From Photobacterium profundum SS9 (GTDB taxonomy: Bacteria > Pseudomonadota > Gammaproteobacteria > Enterobacterales > Vibrionaceae): a DNA stretch of 64,000 nt. The DNA is taken from positions 2,245,411-2,309,410 of the forward strand of contig NC_006370.1 of NCBI RefSeq assembly GCF_000196255.1, read 5' to 3'. A program made the position numbers and the translations under genes. The notes beneath the pieces were generated by a model, which was given only the letters and a program-made list of their open reading frames with translations, made no database searches and was not told the origin of the DNA. Below, piece by piece: positions 52,100 to 61,573 of this stretch. The number at the start of each line of letters is the position of its first letter. Position 1 is the first letter of the stretch.

Positions 52100-52365
52100 T
52101 ATACCCAAGCTACCTCAAGATGCAGGATTCAGAGTGAGCTCAGCGTGTTTAATTCAAGGAAAATGTGTGTAGGAATGGCATTCCCTTTCAAACACATTTG
52201 ACACAGAAGTAGATACGCTGAATCACTCCCGAAGGGCGAGCTTTGTTGGGCTCTATGCGGTGTTACTTATTTCCAACGTAGAACGACTAGGTCTATAAAT
52301 AAGTGCCTTGCCTAGAGCCCAACAAATTCTCGCTGAAACGAGCATCTTGAGGTAACTTGGGTATA
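52100..52365. mobile_element. 266-bp palindromic miniature element (MITE), copy 2
   Basis: Same length and layout as 24619-24884, with ends TACCCAAG/CTTGGGTA flanked by TA. The same four stems are kept by paired changes: TCAGC/GCTGA, AATGTGT/ACACATT, TTTGTTGGGCTC/GAGCCCAACAAA and ACTTATTT/AAATAAGT. It lies 51 bp upstream of maeA, so it may affect that gene's promoter or leader. Confidence 0.9.
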
Positions 52366-52416
52366 TACTAAAATTTTCATTTATGCCTTCTTCTAAACAT
52401 AAACAGAGTCTATTGC

Positions 52417-54105
52417 ATGAACAACGATAAAAGACCTTTATACATCCCCTACGCCGGTCCCGCTTTACTTGAAACACCTCTGCTAAATAAAGGTAGTGCA
52501 TTCTCTATAGAAGAACGTATGTTCTTCAACTTGGAAGGTCTGCTTCCTGAAGCAATTGAATCGATAGAAGAACAAACAGAACGTGCTTATCAACAATACC
52601 AAAAGTTTGATAAAGACATGGATAAGCATATCTATCTTCGTAATATCCAAGATACAAACGAAACCTTATTCTACCGTTTGGTTGAAAATCACATCACAGA
52701 AATGATGCCGATTATTTATACGCCAACAGTTGGCGCGGCTTGTGAAGATTTCTCTAACATTTACCGTCGTGGTCGTGGTCTGTTTATCTCATACCCGAAC
52801 CGTGACCGCATTGAAGACATGCTGAACAATGCCTCTCGTCAAAACGTAAAAGTTATCGTGGTAACCGATGGCGAGCGTATTCTTGGTCTTGGCGATCAGG
52901 GTATCGGCGGCATGGGCATTCCCATTGGTAAGCTGGCACTTTACACCGCTTGTGGTGGTATAAGCCCTGCCTACACTCTACCCGTTGTACTGGATGTAGG
53001 TACTAACAACCCGCAACGTTTATCTGACCCTATGTACATGGGCTGGCGTCACACGCGTATTTCTGGGCAAGAGTACGACAACTTTGTTGATGAGTTCATT
53101 CAAGCGGTTAAGCGACGTTGGCCTGATGCGTTAATTCAATTTGAAGATTTTGCACAAAAAAACGCAATGCCATTGCTTGAACGTTACAAAAACAAAATAT
53201 GCTGTTTCAACGATGACATTCAAGGTACAGCCGCTGTTACTGTGGGCTCATTACTTGCGGCGTGTAAAGCGGCGAAAAGTAAACTGTCTGAACAGCGAAT
53301 TTCTTTCTTAGGTGCAGGTTCAGCAGGTTGTGGTATTGCTGAAGCGATTATTGCACAAATGGTGTCTGAAGGTATTTCTGAAGCACAAGCACGCAGCCAA
53401 GTATTCATGGTCGACCGTTGGGGCTTGCTGATTGATGACATGCCAAACCTGCTTAATTTCCAACAAGCACTGGTTCAGAAGCGCGATACCGTGAATGAGT
53501 GGGATCTGGCAGATAACAATGTTTCACTGCTTGATGTTATGCGTAATGCAAAACCTACGGTACTAATTGGCGTATCTGGTGTACCGGGTCTATTTAGTGA
53601 AGACGTGATCCGTGAGATGCATGCACACTGCAAGCGTCCAATCGTATTCCCACTATCTAACCCAACTAGCCGTGTCGAAGCAACACCAGCCGACATCATA
53701 AACTGGACTGACGGCAACGCATTGGTAGCAACTGGCTCACCATTCGAACCTGTTGTGCATAACGGTAAAACCTACCCAATCGCACAATGTAATAACAGCT
53801 ACATCTTCCCAGGTATTGGTCTAGGTATACTGGCAGTGAATGCACGCCGTGTTACCGATGAAATGCTAATGGCAAGTAGCCGTGCATTGGCAGAATGTTC
53901 ACCGCTTGCAATCAATGGCCATGGTGCATTACTTCCGCCACTGGAAGACATTCAAAAAGTATCACGTAAGATCGCATTTGCTGTCGCGAAAAAAGCCATT
54001 GAACAAGGTAAAGCGCCGAAGAACTCTGATGAACGTATTCTTGATAAAATCGATGCTAACTTCTGGCAGTCTGATTACCGTAATTACAAACGTACTTCTT
54101 TCTAA
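52417..54105 (+). CDS. maeA: NAD-dependent malic enzyme
   Basis: A 562-residue enzyme decarboxylating malate to pyruvate with NAD. Family features: [21 protein letters not shown] with the catalytic Tyr (about 105-125), [40 protein letters not shown] with the metal-binding Asp, the Rossmann motif [13 protein letters not shown] (about 298) and ATGSPF. Full length and intact. It starts with ATG at 52417; no strong ribosome site. A palindromic element ends 51 bp upstream. A dicarboxylate importer gene lies 1.8 kb downstream, so malate use is a theme of the neighbourhood. Confidence 0.96.
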
Positions 54106-54134
54106 TACGTTAACTTTGCAAAAATGAAACATCA

Positions 54135-54155
54135 AGCCCGCCTCGAGCGGGCTTT
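54135..54155 (+). terminator. Terminator of maeA
   Basis: AGCCCGC and GCGGGCT form a GC-rich stem followed by TTTT. Confidence 0.9.
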
Positions 54156-54242
54156 TTAATATATTGAAAGATACCCGCATAAGTTACAGTCAATAATCAC
54201 TTATTGTTATAATTCATATGATAAACAAGTACTCGTTATGCT

Positions 54243-54281
54243 TATACTCAAGTTACTTCAAGATGCTCGTTTCAGTAGCTT
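54243..54281. repeat. Diverged end of the miniature element
   Basis: TATACTCAAGTTACTTCAAG then ATGCTCGTTTCAG matches the right-end inverted repeat with two changes; the rest of the element is absent. The gap 54282-54395 holds only the promoter region of the next gene. Confidence 0.55.
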
Positions 54282-54395
54282 GGAGATAAATTTGTATCAA
54301 TAGGTAAAATTTACATCAATTTTGACACGTTTTTAACGCAACATTATTAATAGATTAAGGTAATATTATCAAATCTATTCGATCTTTGGATAATT

Positions 54396-55097
54396 ATGAA
54401 ACTGCTCACAATATGTCGCCTTTTTGCAGTTCTCTGTATCATTTTAGTTAGTACTAGCTTACTGATCGATCGTTGGGTTTCAGCGAGTACTTCTGATCGT
54501 ATCTTTTATGACGTTTCTCATATTCCTTCTCGCTCTATTGGGTTAGTACTCGGCACGAGTAAATACATAGCTAAAACATTAAACCCTTATTACAGCTATC
54601 GTATGGAAGCTGCACTTGAGCTTTATAAACAGGGGAAAATTAACGTTTTTTTATTGAGTGGTGATAATGCCCATCGCTCATATAATGAACCTTGGACAAT
54701 GAAACGAGATTTATTAAAGTCAGGCATTCCAGATAGCGATATTGTGCTCGATTATGCAGGCTTTAGAACCTTAGATTCTGTTGTTCGCGCTAAAGAGGTT
54801 TTTGAAGCCGATCACTTTGTTATTATTACCCAAAAATTCCATTGTGAACGCGCGCTCTTTATTGCCGAGAGCAATAACATCGATGCGATTTGTTTAGCGG
54901 TACCCGAACCAAGAGGATTTGCAGGGTTTAAAATTCGACTTAGAGAAGTACTGGCTCGTGGTAAAGCGGTGATCGATTTATACGTATTAGATATTCAACC
55001 GCGTTTTCTTGGCCCTAAAGAGCCGATTGAGCCAACACCAAGTGATAAAACAAACGCTAACATTGATAACAAAAACGCCAAAGAAAATACCAATTAA
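54396..55097 (+). CDS. sanA: SanA/YdcF-family inner-membrane protein
   Basis: A 233-residue protein with one N-terminal membrane helix (about residues 7-24) and a periplasmic DUF218 domain: SIGLVLGTSKYIAKTLNPYYSYRMEAALELYKQGKI, FLLSGDNAH, YNEPWTMKRDLLKSGIP, TLDSVVRAKEVF and ITQKFHCERALFIA match SanA. SanA affects vancomycin tolerance and envelope barrier in E. coli, probably through lipid-linked precursors. The Asn/Lys-rich tail after residue 210 is variable. Single gene with its own terminator. Confidence 0.9.
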   Translation: MKLLTICRLFAVLCIILVSTSLLIDRWVSASTSDRIFYDVSHIPSRSIGLVLGTSKYIAKTLNPYYSYRMEAALELYKQGKINVFLLSGDNAHRSYNEPWTMKRDLLKSGIPDSDIVLDYAGFRTLDSVVRAKEVFEADHFVIITQKFHCERALFIAESNNIDAICLAVPEPRGFAGFKIRLREVLARGKAVIDLYVLDIQPRFLGPKEPIEPTPSDKTNANIDNKNAKENTN

Positions 55098-55134
55098 ATC
55101 GTTTAAATTATTCTAGATCCCTTTTAAAACCATT

Positions 55135-55164
55135 AAAAAAGCCAGTAATGATACTGGCTTTTTT
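55135..55164. terminator. Bidirectional terminator after sanA
   Basis: GCCAGTA and TACTGGC with TTTTTTA after it and AAAAAA before it; usable on both strands, so it could also end the small minus-strand ORF at 55216. Confidence 0.85.
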
Positions 55165-55215
55165 ATTGAAAAATAAATTCGAATTCCGTATGTGTTTTTC
55201 AATCATTCATAGAAA

Positions 55216-55332
55216 CTATTGTTTTTTTGAATTATTTTTAAGTTCTCGCAGACACCTAGCTCGTACTTGCCTTATATGTTCTTGAGCTTCAGCGTGTATC
55301 CTTTTGCGCAATGGTGCATTTTTGGAACTCAT
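55216..55332 (-). CDS. Possible small basic protein, 38 aa
   Basis: An ATG at 55330-55332 opens a frame of 38 codons giving a Lys/Arg-rich helical peptide (MSSKNAPLRKRIHAEAQEH then IRQVRARCLRELKNNSKKQ). An AAGG/TAGG purine motif lies 8-12 bases upstream, and the terminator at 55135-55164 works in this direction too. I do not recognise it; a ribosome- or RNA-associated role would fit the charge but is speculation. Confidence 0.35.
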   Translation of the reverse strand: MSSKNAPLRKRIHAEAQEHIRQVRARCLRELKNNSKKQ

Positions 55333-55938
55333 TTTAACCTAGCCTTTATTTTAGTATTATTTTTGTGATTCTTCTTCATAAAAAGAACCTAAACATATGA
55401 TACCTAACGCACTAAGTTTGAGCGAGTATTTTTAATCAATGAAATATTTTATGTGAAATAAATCACGTTTTGTTCAGGTTTAAATTTTAATACAGACCTC
55501 TTTAACCCGTTATTTTCTACATACGATTACTACTAACACATTAGTCAATAGGTAGTTATTCGATAGATTATTTATATATGACAATTAACCTTTAACATTG
55601 ACCGTATCGAATAACGCAAAGCAACAACACTTTGCCTGCACTTATGAATGATTACTACCGATAATAAAATACATACTCTCATTAATGATGAATATTTAAT
55701 GACACTACGTTAACTACCCTTCTCACGTTTTGCCTTGTTTTCTACCCATCCTATTCAATGGGTAGATTTCTACACATAAGAAATCAATAACCTCACAAAA
55801 ATTATAATTATTCCGCCAACAGAGCAACAACTGACCAGTAAAGCATTAACAAAAGATCAATAAAGTGTAACATCCTTAGCAACTACACAGTTGTGGTTCC
55901 GCTAATAAACACAACGATAACCAATGGAAGGAAAGTCT
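55333..55938. other. Long AT-rich intergenic region upstream of the symporter
   Basis: About 600 bp with no convincing gene. It includes the CRP-like site at 55450-55469 and must hold the promoter of the dicarboxylate symporter. Several T-rich and A-rich stretches occur, but no strong hairpin. Confidence 0.45.
55450..55469. promoter_or_regulatory. CRP-binding-site-like sequence
   Basis: TGTGA, six bases, TCACG (55452-55467) matches the CRP consensus TGTGA-N6-TCACA at 9 of 10 positions. It is about 470 bp from the symporter start, unusually far, but between it and the small minus-strand ORF. Confidence 0.4.
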
Positions 55939-57309
55939 ATGACAGCCTTAACGCTCACACTTAAAAACTGGCTGCTGAATCGAAACAGCATGATATTCAT
56001 CGGAAATATCTTATTATTCTCAATCATGCTAAATACCCTACCTTTTGAAAAAGATGTTGTTATCGGGCTTTGTATACTGACTTTTGTCGCGATACTTTGG
56101 CTTACCGAAGCTGTTCATGTCAGCATTACCGCTATTCTCGTTCCTGTACTCGCGGTAGGCTTTGGCATTTTTCAAACTCCCCAAGCATTAACCAACTTTT
56201 CAAACCCAATTATATTCTTATTCCTTGGTGGGTTTGCACTAGCGGCTGCACTTCATAAGCAAGAGCTTGATAAAGCCATTGCAGATAAAGTACTTATTCT
56301 TGCTAAAGGTAAAATGTCTGTTGCTGTCTTTATGCTTTTCGGTGTAACTGCAGGGCTCTCCATGTGGATCAGTAACACTGCCACAACAGCAATGATGCTA
56401 CCGCTAGTATTAGGCGTACTCAATAAAGTGAATGCCAAAAGTGAACGTAGCACTTACGTATTTGTACTATTAGGTATTGCTTATTGTGCAAGTATTGGTG
56501 GTATTGCGACGGTCGTGGGCAGCCCGCCGAACGCAATAGCTGCAGCTGAAGTTGGTTTAAGCTTCACAGAATGGATGGAATTTGGTGTGCCGATCGCCAT
56601 GATTCTACTCCCTATCACAGTGGCGCTACTTTATTTTATTGTAAAGCCAAACCTTTCACATACATTCGAACTCGACCACACACCAGTAAAATGGGATAAC
56701 GGCAAACTTATTACGCTCGCTATTTTTGCGCTTACTGTTTCTTTATGGGTATTCAGTAAACCAATAAATGCTTTCTTGGGTGGCTTTAGCAAGTTCGATA
56801 CCTTAGTGGCTTTATTCGCTATCATTCTGCTTGGTGTATCACGTGTGGTTGAATGGAAAGACATCGAAAAGTCTACCGACTGGGGTGTATTGATTCTGTT
56901 CGGTGGTGGTATTTGTCTTAGTAACGTACTGAAAGAAACAGGCACCAGTGTTTTCTTAGCACATAGTCTAAGTGGTTTCCTTGAGCAAGCAGGCTTATTT
57001 TTTACTATCTTAGTGATTGTAAGTTTCGTGGTATTCCTCACTGAATTTGCCAGTAACACCGCGAGTGCTGCGCTGCTAGTCCCTGTTTTTGCAACGGTTG
57101 CAGAAGCGTTAGGCGTTTCACCTATTATTCTTTCTGCACTTATTGCTGTTGCCGCTTCATGTGCATTCATGTTACCTGTAGCAACGCCACCGAATGCCAT
57201 CGTCTTTGGTTCCGGGCATATTAAGCAAAGTGAGATGATGAAGGTGGGTATCTACTTGAACCTTGCTTGTATTATTGCACTAACAGTATTTGCATGGATG
57301 TTCTGGTAA
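55939..57309 (+). CDS. Sodium/dicarboxylate symporter, DASS (INDY) family
   Basis: A 456-residue inner-membrane carrier importing C4-dicarboxylates such as succinate or malate with Na+. The two symmetric SNT signatures that bind substrate carboxylates and sodium are [11 protein letters not shown] (about 145) and [11 protein letters not shown] (about 372), with the helical hairpin motifs [13 protein letters not shown] and [13 protein letters not shown]. Length and layout are those of V. cholerae INDY. The ATG at 55939 is preferred because AAGGAAA lies before it; an upstream ATG at 55924 is in frame. It may feed malate to MaeA. Confidence 0.93.
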   Translation: MTALTLTLKNWLLNRNSMIFIGNILLFSIMLNTLPFEKDVVIGLCILTFVAILWLTEAVHVSITAILVPVLAVGFGIFQTPQALTNFSNPIIFLFLGGFALAAALHKQELDKAIADKVLILAKGKMSVAVFMLFGVTAGLSMWISNTATTAMMLPLVLGVLNKVNAKSERSTYVFVLLGIAYCASIGGIATVVGSPPNAIAAAEVGLSFTEWMEFGVPIAMILLPITVALLYFIVKPNLSHTFELDHTPVKWDNGKLITLAIFALTVSLWVFSKPINAFLGGFSKFDTLVALFAIILLGVSRVVEWKDIEKSTDWGVLILFGGGICLSNVLKETGTSVFLAHSLSGFLEQAGLFFTILVIVSFVVFLTEFASNTASAALLVPVFATVAEALGVSPIILSALIAVAASCAFMLPVATPPNAIVFGSGHIKQSEMMKVGIYLNLACIIALTVFAWMFW

Positions 57310-57356
57310 CAGTGATTTGAAGTAATTCTAAAATTATAATCAACTCCCCCCCATTC

Positions 57357-57386
57357 AGGTGGTCTCTTGTAGACCACCTTTTTTTG
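57357..57386 (+). terminator. Terminator of the symporter gene
   Basis: AGGTGGTCT and AGACCACCT around CTTGT, followed by TTTTTT. Confidence 0.9.
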
Positions 57387-57410
57387 GTTTTTACCACTAA
57401 ATATAAAGTA

Positions 57411-58394
57411 TTACACGACTTCATCAGCAGGGAATCGAACCCCAATAATCTCGCGAGCGCGTGTGATAATGGCACTCACAATACATGTACGATCTAAACC
57501 TGAATGCATTGTTTGTTTTGTTTCGATAAGATCAGCGAAAACGCCAGCTTCATACTGCATAGTATTTTCACCTTGATCTTGTGATAGCACAACAGCAGGC
57601 TCACCTTGGCGTAATATAGACACCGTTTCACACTCTGAAATGCTTTCAATCAGAATTGATGCTTGCTCACCTTGCAGTTCACTTGGCGCATAACCATTAC
57701 TGACTTTAGAGTGAGAGATGACAGCATCAAAATCATCATAATGCAGTACCAATGTGCCATGCGCATCAACCCCAGAATATAATAATACCCCTTGAGCCGT
57801 AAAGCTATTCGGTTCTCCGAATAAACCAATCGCAGTACTGAGTGGATAAATACCGATATCCATTAATGAACCATTTGAAAATTTCGGGTTAAATGTATTC
57901 GGGTTTTCACCGTTTAAAAACTTTTGGTAACGTGATGAATGCTGGCAATAGGTAAAGTGCACTTTTCGCAGTTTTCCAAGCTTAGGAAGTGCTTGCTGCA
58001 ATATTTTAAAATTGGGGTTGTAAGTCGTTTTAAGAGCTTCAAAAAGCACAACGTCCTTTTCTTGCGCTAACGCAATCAACGATTCAATTTCATGAATATT
58101 CGATGCAAGCGGCTTTTCACCAATAACATGCTTACCATTTTCAATAAACAGTTTAGCTTGTGGTGCATGAAGGGAGTTAGGGCTAGCAATATATACAGCA
58201 TCAATCGTATCGCTTGCAGCCATTTCTTCTAGGCTATCAAAACTATGATCAACACTGAATTTAGCAGCAAATTCTTGTGCTCGATCCATCTCACGAGAAT
58301 ACACCCCGGTAAGCTGCATCTTTCCTGAAGCATGTGCCCCTTCGATAAATTTTTCAGTGATCCAATTTGTTCCAATTACACCAAAACGCACCAT
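57411..58394 (-). CDS. Gfo/Idh/MocA-family NAD(P)-dependent oxidoreductase
   Basis: A 327-residue dehydrogenase: Rossmann start VRFGVIGTNWITEKFIEGA, VYIASPNSLHAPQAKLFIENGKHVIGEKPLA with the EKP catalytic Lys (about residue 93), and a C-terminal substrate domain with GSLMDIGIYPL. Substrates are usually sugars, inositols or their phosphates. It has no sugar transport or kinase genes nearby, so the specific reaction is unknown. Convergent with the symporter gene. Confidence 0.9.
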   Translation of the reverse strand: MVRFGVIGTNWITEKFIEGAHASGKMQLTGVYSREMDRAQEFAAKFSVDHSFDSLEEMAASDTIDAVYIASPNSLHAPQAKLFIENGKHVIGEKPLASNIHEIESLIALAQEKDVVLFEALKTTYNPNFKILQQALPKLGKLRKVHFTYCQHSSRYQKFLNGENPNTFNPKFSNGSLMDIGIYPLSTAIGLFGEPNSFTAQGVLLYSGVDAHGTLVLHYDDFDAVISHSKVSNGYAPSELQGEQASILIESISECETVSILRQGEPAVVLSQDQGENTMQYEAGVFADLIETKQTMHSGLDRTCIVSAIITRAREIIGVRFPADEVV

Positions 58395-58644
58395 TATTCT
58401 TCCCTATACCTATTTAAATCAATCATAGTTAACAGTTCTATTATCCACTTAACCAACTGAAGGTAAACATAAGCTTCTGCCTTGCACTAATACGCGACTG
58501 ACGTAGTATAGAAAATAATTCTGTACCCAATTGAAAATACGTGACCTCCACGATTCAATTCTTTAAACATTAAAATACGCCAACCACTATTGATGCCGAA
58601 CTATGCATGAATAAAGACAGGCCATTACGATAGCGAAGGGAACT

Positions 58645-59721
58645 ATGCTGCATTACGCTGAAATCACCGGCTGGGGAAAATGTTTACCACCAGCAATACT
58701 CACCAATGATGAACTCAGTACATTTGTTGAAACATCTGATGAATGGATTAAAAGCCGTACAGGTATTGAATCTCGCCATATCAGCCATGTAAATACATCC
58801 GATTTAGCACATGTTGCAGGCGCACGGGCATTAGCAGCTGCTGGCATTGATGCCAATGAACTTGATTTAATCATTGTAGCCACCTGCTCGCCTGATACGC
58901 TAATTCCCAATATTGCTTCGAAGGTTCAATTAGAACTCGGTGCTAGTAACGCCGCTGCTTTTGATATGAATGCAGCATGTACTGGCTTTTTGTACGGATT
59001 AGAAACTGCGACGCGTATGATCCAAGCAGGGGCTTACCGTCATGCTTTAGTGATCGGCGCAGAGCGTTTATCTTGGTATTTAGACTGGAGCAAGCGTGAT
59101 ACCGCGGTTTTATTTGGTGATGGTGCTGGTGCTGTCGTATTAAGTAAAACAGATAAACCTGTCGGTATACTTCAAGCACAATTAGGTTGTGACTCGAAAG
59201 GCCGTGATGTACTTGCCATACCTAAATTTGGTACCGCAATGGATCGTTACGACCCAGAATCAGGCCATTTTGCTTTTGATTTTGTTGGTCGTGATATTTT
59301 CCGAAACGCTGTACGCGGTATGGGCTCTGCGGCGAATACGGTGCTTCATCGTGCTGAACTAGACAGTAATGATATTGATATTGTTATCCCTCATCAGGCC
59401 AACAAACGTATTATTGAAGCATTGTGTGATCACGCAAAAATCCCATTAGATAAAGCGTTTATTAACATTCATAAATACGGTAATACTTCTGCAGCAACCG
59501 TGCCTATTGCACTATGTGAAGCGGTTGAACAAGGGCGAATTCAAGCAGGAAGTAAAATACTTTCAGCGGCTTTTGGTGCAGGTTTAACTTGGGGCGCGAC
59601 GTTTATTCAGTGGGGTGAGCGCACAACCGCTATTCATCAAACGGATATTGAATTGCCACCGTGTGAACATACTGCCAAAGAACTTTTAGCAAATGCAGTC
59701 TCTCACTCAACCAATCGATAA
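58645..59721 (+). CDS. Beta-ketoacyl-ACP synthase III (FabH-like)
   Basis: A 358-residue thiolase-fold condensing enzyme that joins acetyl-CoA or another acyl-CoA with malonyl-ACP. The triad is Cys in [12 protein letters not shown] (about 112), His in IPHQANKRI (about 250) and Asn in [12 protein letters not shown] (about 281). [16 protein letters not shown] is the usual N-terminal motif. It has a C-terminal extension of about 30 residues beyond typical FabH. It is not in the fab cluster, so it is probably a second FabH with altered primer preference, as found in other Vibrionaceae. AAGGGA precedes the ATG. Confidence 0.9.
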   Translation: MLHYAEITGWGKCLPPAILTNDELSTFVETSDEWIKSRTGIESRHISHVNTSDLAHVAGARALAAAGIDANELDLIIVATCSPDTLIPNIASKVQLELGASNAAAFDMNAACTGFLYGLETATRMIQAGAYRHALVIGAERLSWYLDWSKRDTAVLFGDGAGAVVLSKTDKPVGILQAQLGCDSKGRDVLAIPKFGTAMDRYDPESGHFAFDFVGRDIFRNAVRGMGSAANTVLHRAELDSNDIDIVIPHQANKRIIEALCDHAKIPLDKAFINIHKYGNTSAATVPIALCEAVEQGRIQAGSKILSAAFGAGLTWGATFIQWGERTTAIHQTDIELPPCEHTAKELLANAVSHSTNR

Positions 59722-59957
59722 ATGGTCTGATTTTAGTTACATAATAATCTGGGATCAGTAACTGATTCCGGATTATGTCAGGCTTGCAAGATCGTTCTTT
59801 CGGTAGCCCCGTCTCATATCCCCCCCTTTTTATACTCTCAATTATAACGGTAGCGAATAGACATACGCCCTCGTATTTGCACAGAAAAGCATTTTATTAA
59901 TAAGCGTAATTATGGGTGAAATAGTGCTGGTATCTCAGTTTCAGTAGGCATAGAATG
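59722..59957. other. Intergenic region before the alx riboswitch
   Basis: About 235 bp with GC-poor and C-rich stretches (CCCCCCTTTTTATACTC), expected to contain the alx promoter. A weak hairpin near 59748-59776 (ATCTGGGATCAG with CTGATTCCGGAT) may end the synthase gene. No open frame. Confidence 0.4.
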
Positions 59958-60082
59958 CCCCTGTTTGGGGAGTAGTCACCAATTGTTCGTCTGTCGTCAT
60001 CACGAAGCCCCATGCTTCCGGCAGCCGAGAATGGATTTGTTTCTGTAAAACAGTAAGCACCATTTTGACGAGACCAACGCCA
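59958..60082 (+). ncRNA. yybP-ykoY manganese riboswitch aptamer upstream of alx
   Basis: The leader contains the 5' signature TTTGGGGAGTAG, then GTCGTCATCACG, a GCTTCCGGCAGCC hairpin and the 3' signature GACGAGACC, in the order expected for the yybP-ykoY class, which binds Mn2+ (and responds to pH in E. coli alx). The downstream gene is alx, the commonest partner of this class in gammaproteobacteria. Boundaries are approximate. Confidence 0.85.
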
Positions 60083-60116
60083 TTATTTACTGCACGTTTT
60101 GTGTGGTTTTTTTAAT

Positions 60117-60174
60117 GCGCGGAAGGTCATTAGTCACGTCTAATATCCATCCCCTTCCGCGTTCGTTTGGAAGG
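60117..60174 (+). promoter_or_regulatory. Expression platform of the alx riboswitch
   Basis: CGCGGAAGG (60118-60126) pairs perfectly with CCTTCCGCG (60153-60161). The same CCTTCC can instead pair with the GGAAGG at 60169-60174, which is the ribosome-binding site 9 bases before the alx ATG. The two pairings exclude each other, giving an on/off switch for translation. Confidence 0.65.
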
Positions 60175-60183
60175 ATAAAAACT

Positions 60184-61137
60184 ATGAGCCTTTTTAGTTA
60201 TGAAGGTTTCGCTATATTAACAGTACTTATGCTAGCGCTGGATTTGTATCAAACTCGCGGTGGTAAAGTTACTATCAAAAAAGCCGCAATCTGGAGCCTT
60301 TTCTGGGTCGCACTTGCATTACTTTTCAACGTTGTTATCTATTTATACTGGCCGTTAATGGCGCCAGAAAGTAGCTATACAAATGGTCAAGCTGCCACTG
60401 CATTCTTAACAGGTTACTTACTTGAAAAGTCGTTAAGTGTTGATAATCTATTTGTTTTTGCACTTATATTTGGTCAATTTGCTGTACCTGCACATTTACG
60501 CCCTCGCATTCTGATGTTAGGTGTTGTCGGTGCTCTGATTCTGCGTGGCATAATGATCGCCGTTGGTGCTCAGCTTCTTAGTGAGTTCCACTGGGTTCTA
60601 TATATCTTCGCAGCGTTTCTTCTATATACAGGTTACAAGTTATGGAAAGAAGGTGAAGAGGAACCCGAAGACTTTTCTAACAGCTTGCCAGTTCGCTTAG
60701 TGAAACGGTTCTTCCGGGTAAGTGATGAATATCAAGGCAATAAAATGCTGGTGAAAGACAGTAAAGGTTGGATAGCAACACCACTCATGATTGTGGTTGC
60801 CGTTATTGCATTAACTGATGTTATGTTTGCACTAGATTCGATTCCTGCGATCTTTGCGGTCACTCAAGAACCGTTTTTGGTCTTTACAGCTAACGTATTC
60901 GCATTATTAGGCTTACGTTCATTGTATTTCGTTCTTGAAGGCATGCTGACACGTTTCTGTTACCTACGTGTAGCTCTGGCATTTATTCTTAGCTTCATTG
61001 GTATCAAGATGCTATTAATGGAAACTGTATGGGCAATTCCAACACCGGTATCTTTAGCTGTAATTGCATTGAGTATAACAACGGCCATTGTGGCGTCGCT
61101 TTGGAAAACTCGCGATCAAGTTGAACAGACACAATAA
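60184..61137 (+). CDS. alx: TerC-family membrane protein Alx
   Basis: A 317-residue inner-membrane protein of the TerC/Alx family, implicated in manganese export in E. coli. Visible: LDLYQTRGGKVTIKKAAIWSLFWVALAL, TGYLLEKSLSVDNLFVFALIF with the conserved Asp (DNLFVF), and the second copy ALTDVMFALDSIPAIFAVT (DxxFALDSIPA). About nine hydrophobic segments. The ATG at 60184 is used because GGAAGGA precedes it and E. coli Alx starts equivalently; the in-frame upstream ATG at 60103 lies inside the riboswitch leader. Confidence 0.93.
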   Translation: MSLFSYEGFAILTVLMLALDLYQTRGGKVTIKKAAIWSLFWVALALLFNVVIYLYWPLMAPESSYTNGQAATAFLTGYLLEKSLSVDNLFVFALIFGQFAVPAHLRPRILMLGVVGALILRGIMIAVGAQLLSEFHWVLYIFAAFLLYTGYKLWKEGEEEPEDFSNSLPVRLVKRFFRVSDEYQGNKMLVKDSKGWIATPLMIVVAVIALTDVMFALDSIPAIFAVTQEPFLVFTANVFALLGLRSLYFVLEGMLTRFCYLRVALAFILSFIGIKMLLMETVWAIPTPVSLAVIALSITTAIVASLWKTRDQVEQTQ

Positions 61138-61180
61138 TAATATGTGTTCTTGATGTAAAAGTTACATTAATGCCTAAAAT

Positions 61181-61207
61181 GGCTTGTCGGTTGGCAAGCC
61201 TTTTTTA
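61181..61207 (+). terminator. Terminator of alx
   Basis: GGCTTG and CAAGCC around TCGGTTGG, followed by TTTTTT. Confidence 0.85.
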
Positions 61208-61573
61208 TAAGCAGACAGACGTATAACTAGACAAACAAAGATTGTTATAAACCCACCATCACACATTCTAGTCACTCTTTTACACAATCATTATCCCTTT
61301 GAAATACAAGGCATAGTAATTCGCTCAGATTGTAAGCAAATGTACAGGCATATTTTTATTCTTGAAATTACAAATAGATCAATATCTATATTTTTATTAC
61401 ATAAAGGATGCCCTGTAAGCATTTAGTGTAATATTTCACATTGAAATCAGCGTTTTCATGGCTGAGGATACATGAGTTTATTATTGTCATTTTAGTCAGC
61501 TACACCTTGGTGATACTCATTCATATTAATTGGTTAGGTCTTTCTTGCTGAAAATGGCATAAAGGTACGAGTT
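61208..61573. other. Intergenic region upstream of the chemoreceptor gene
   Basis: About 365 bp of AT-rich DNA, expected to hold the chemoreceptor promoter. No open frame, repeat or strong hairpin was seen. Confidence 0.4.
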
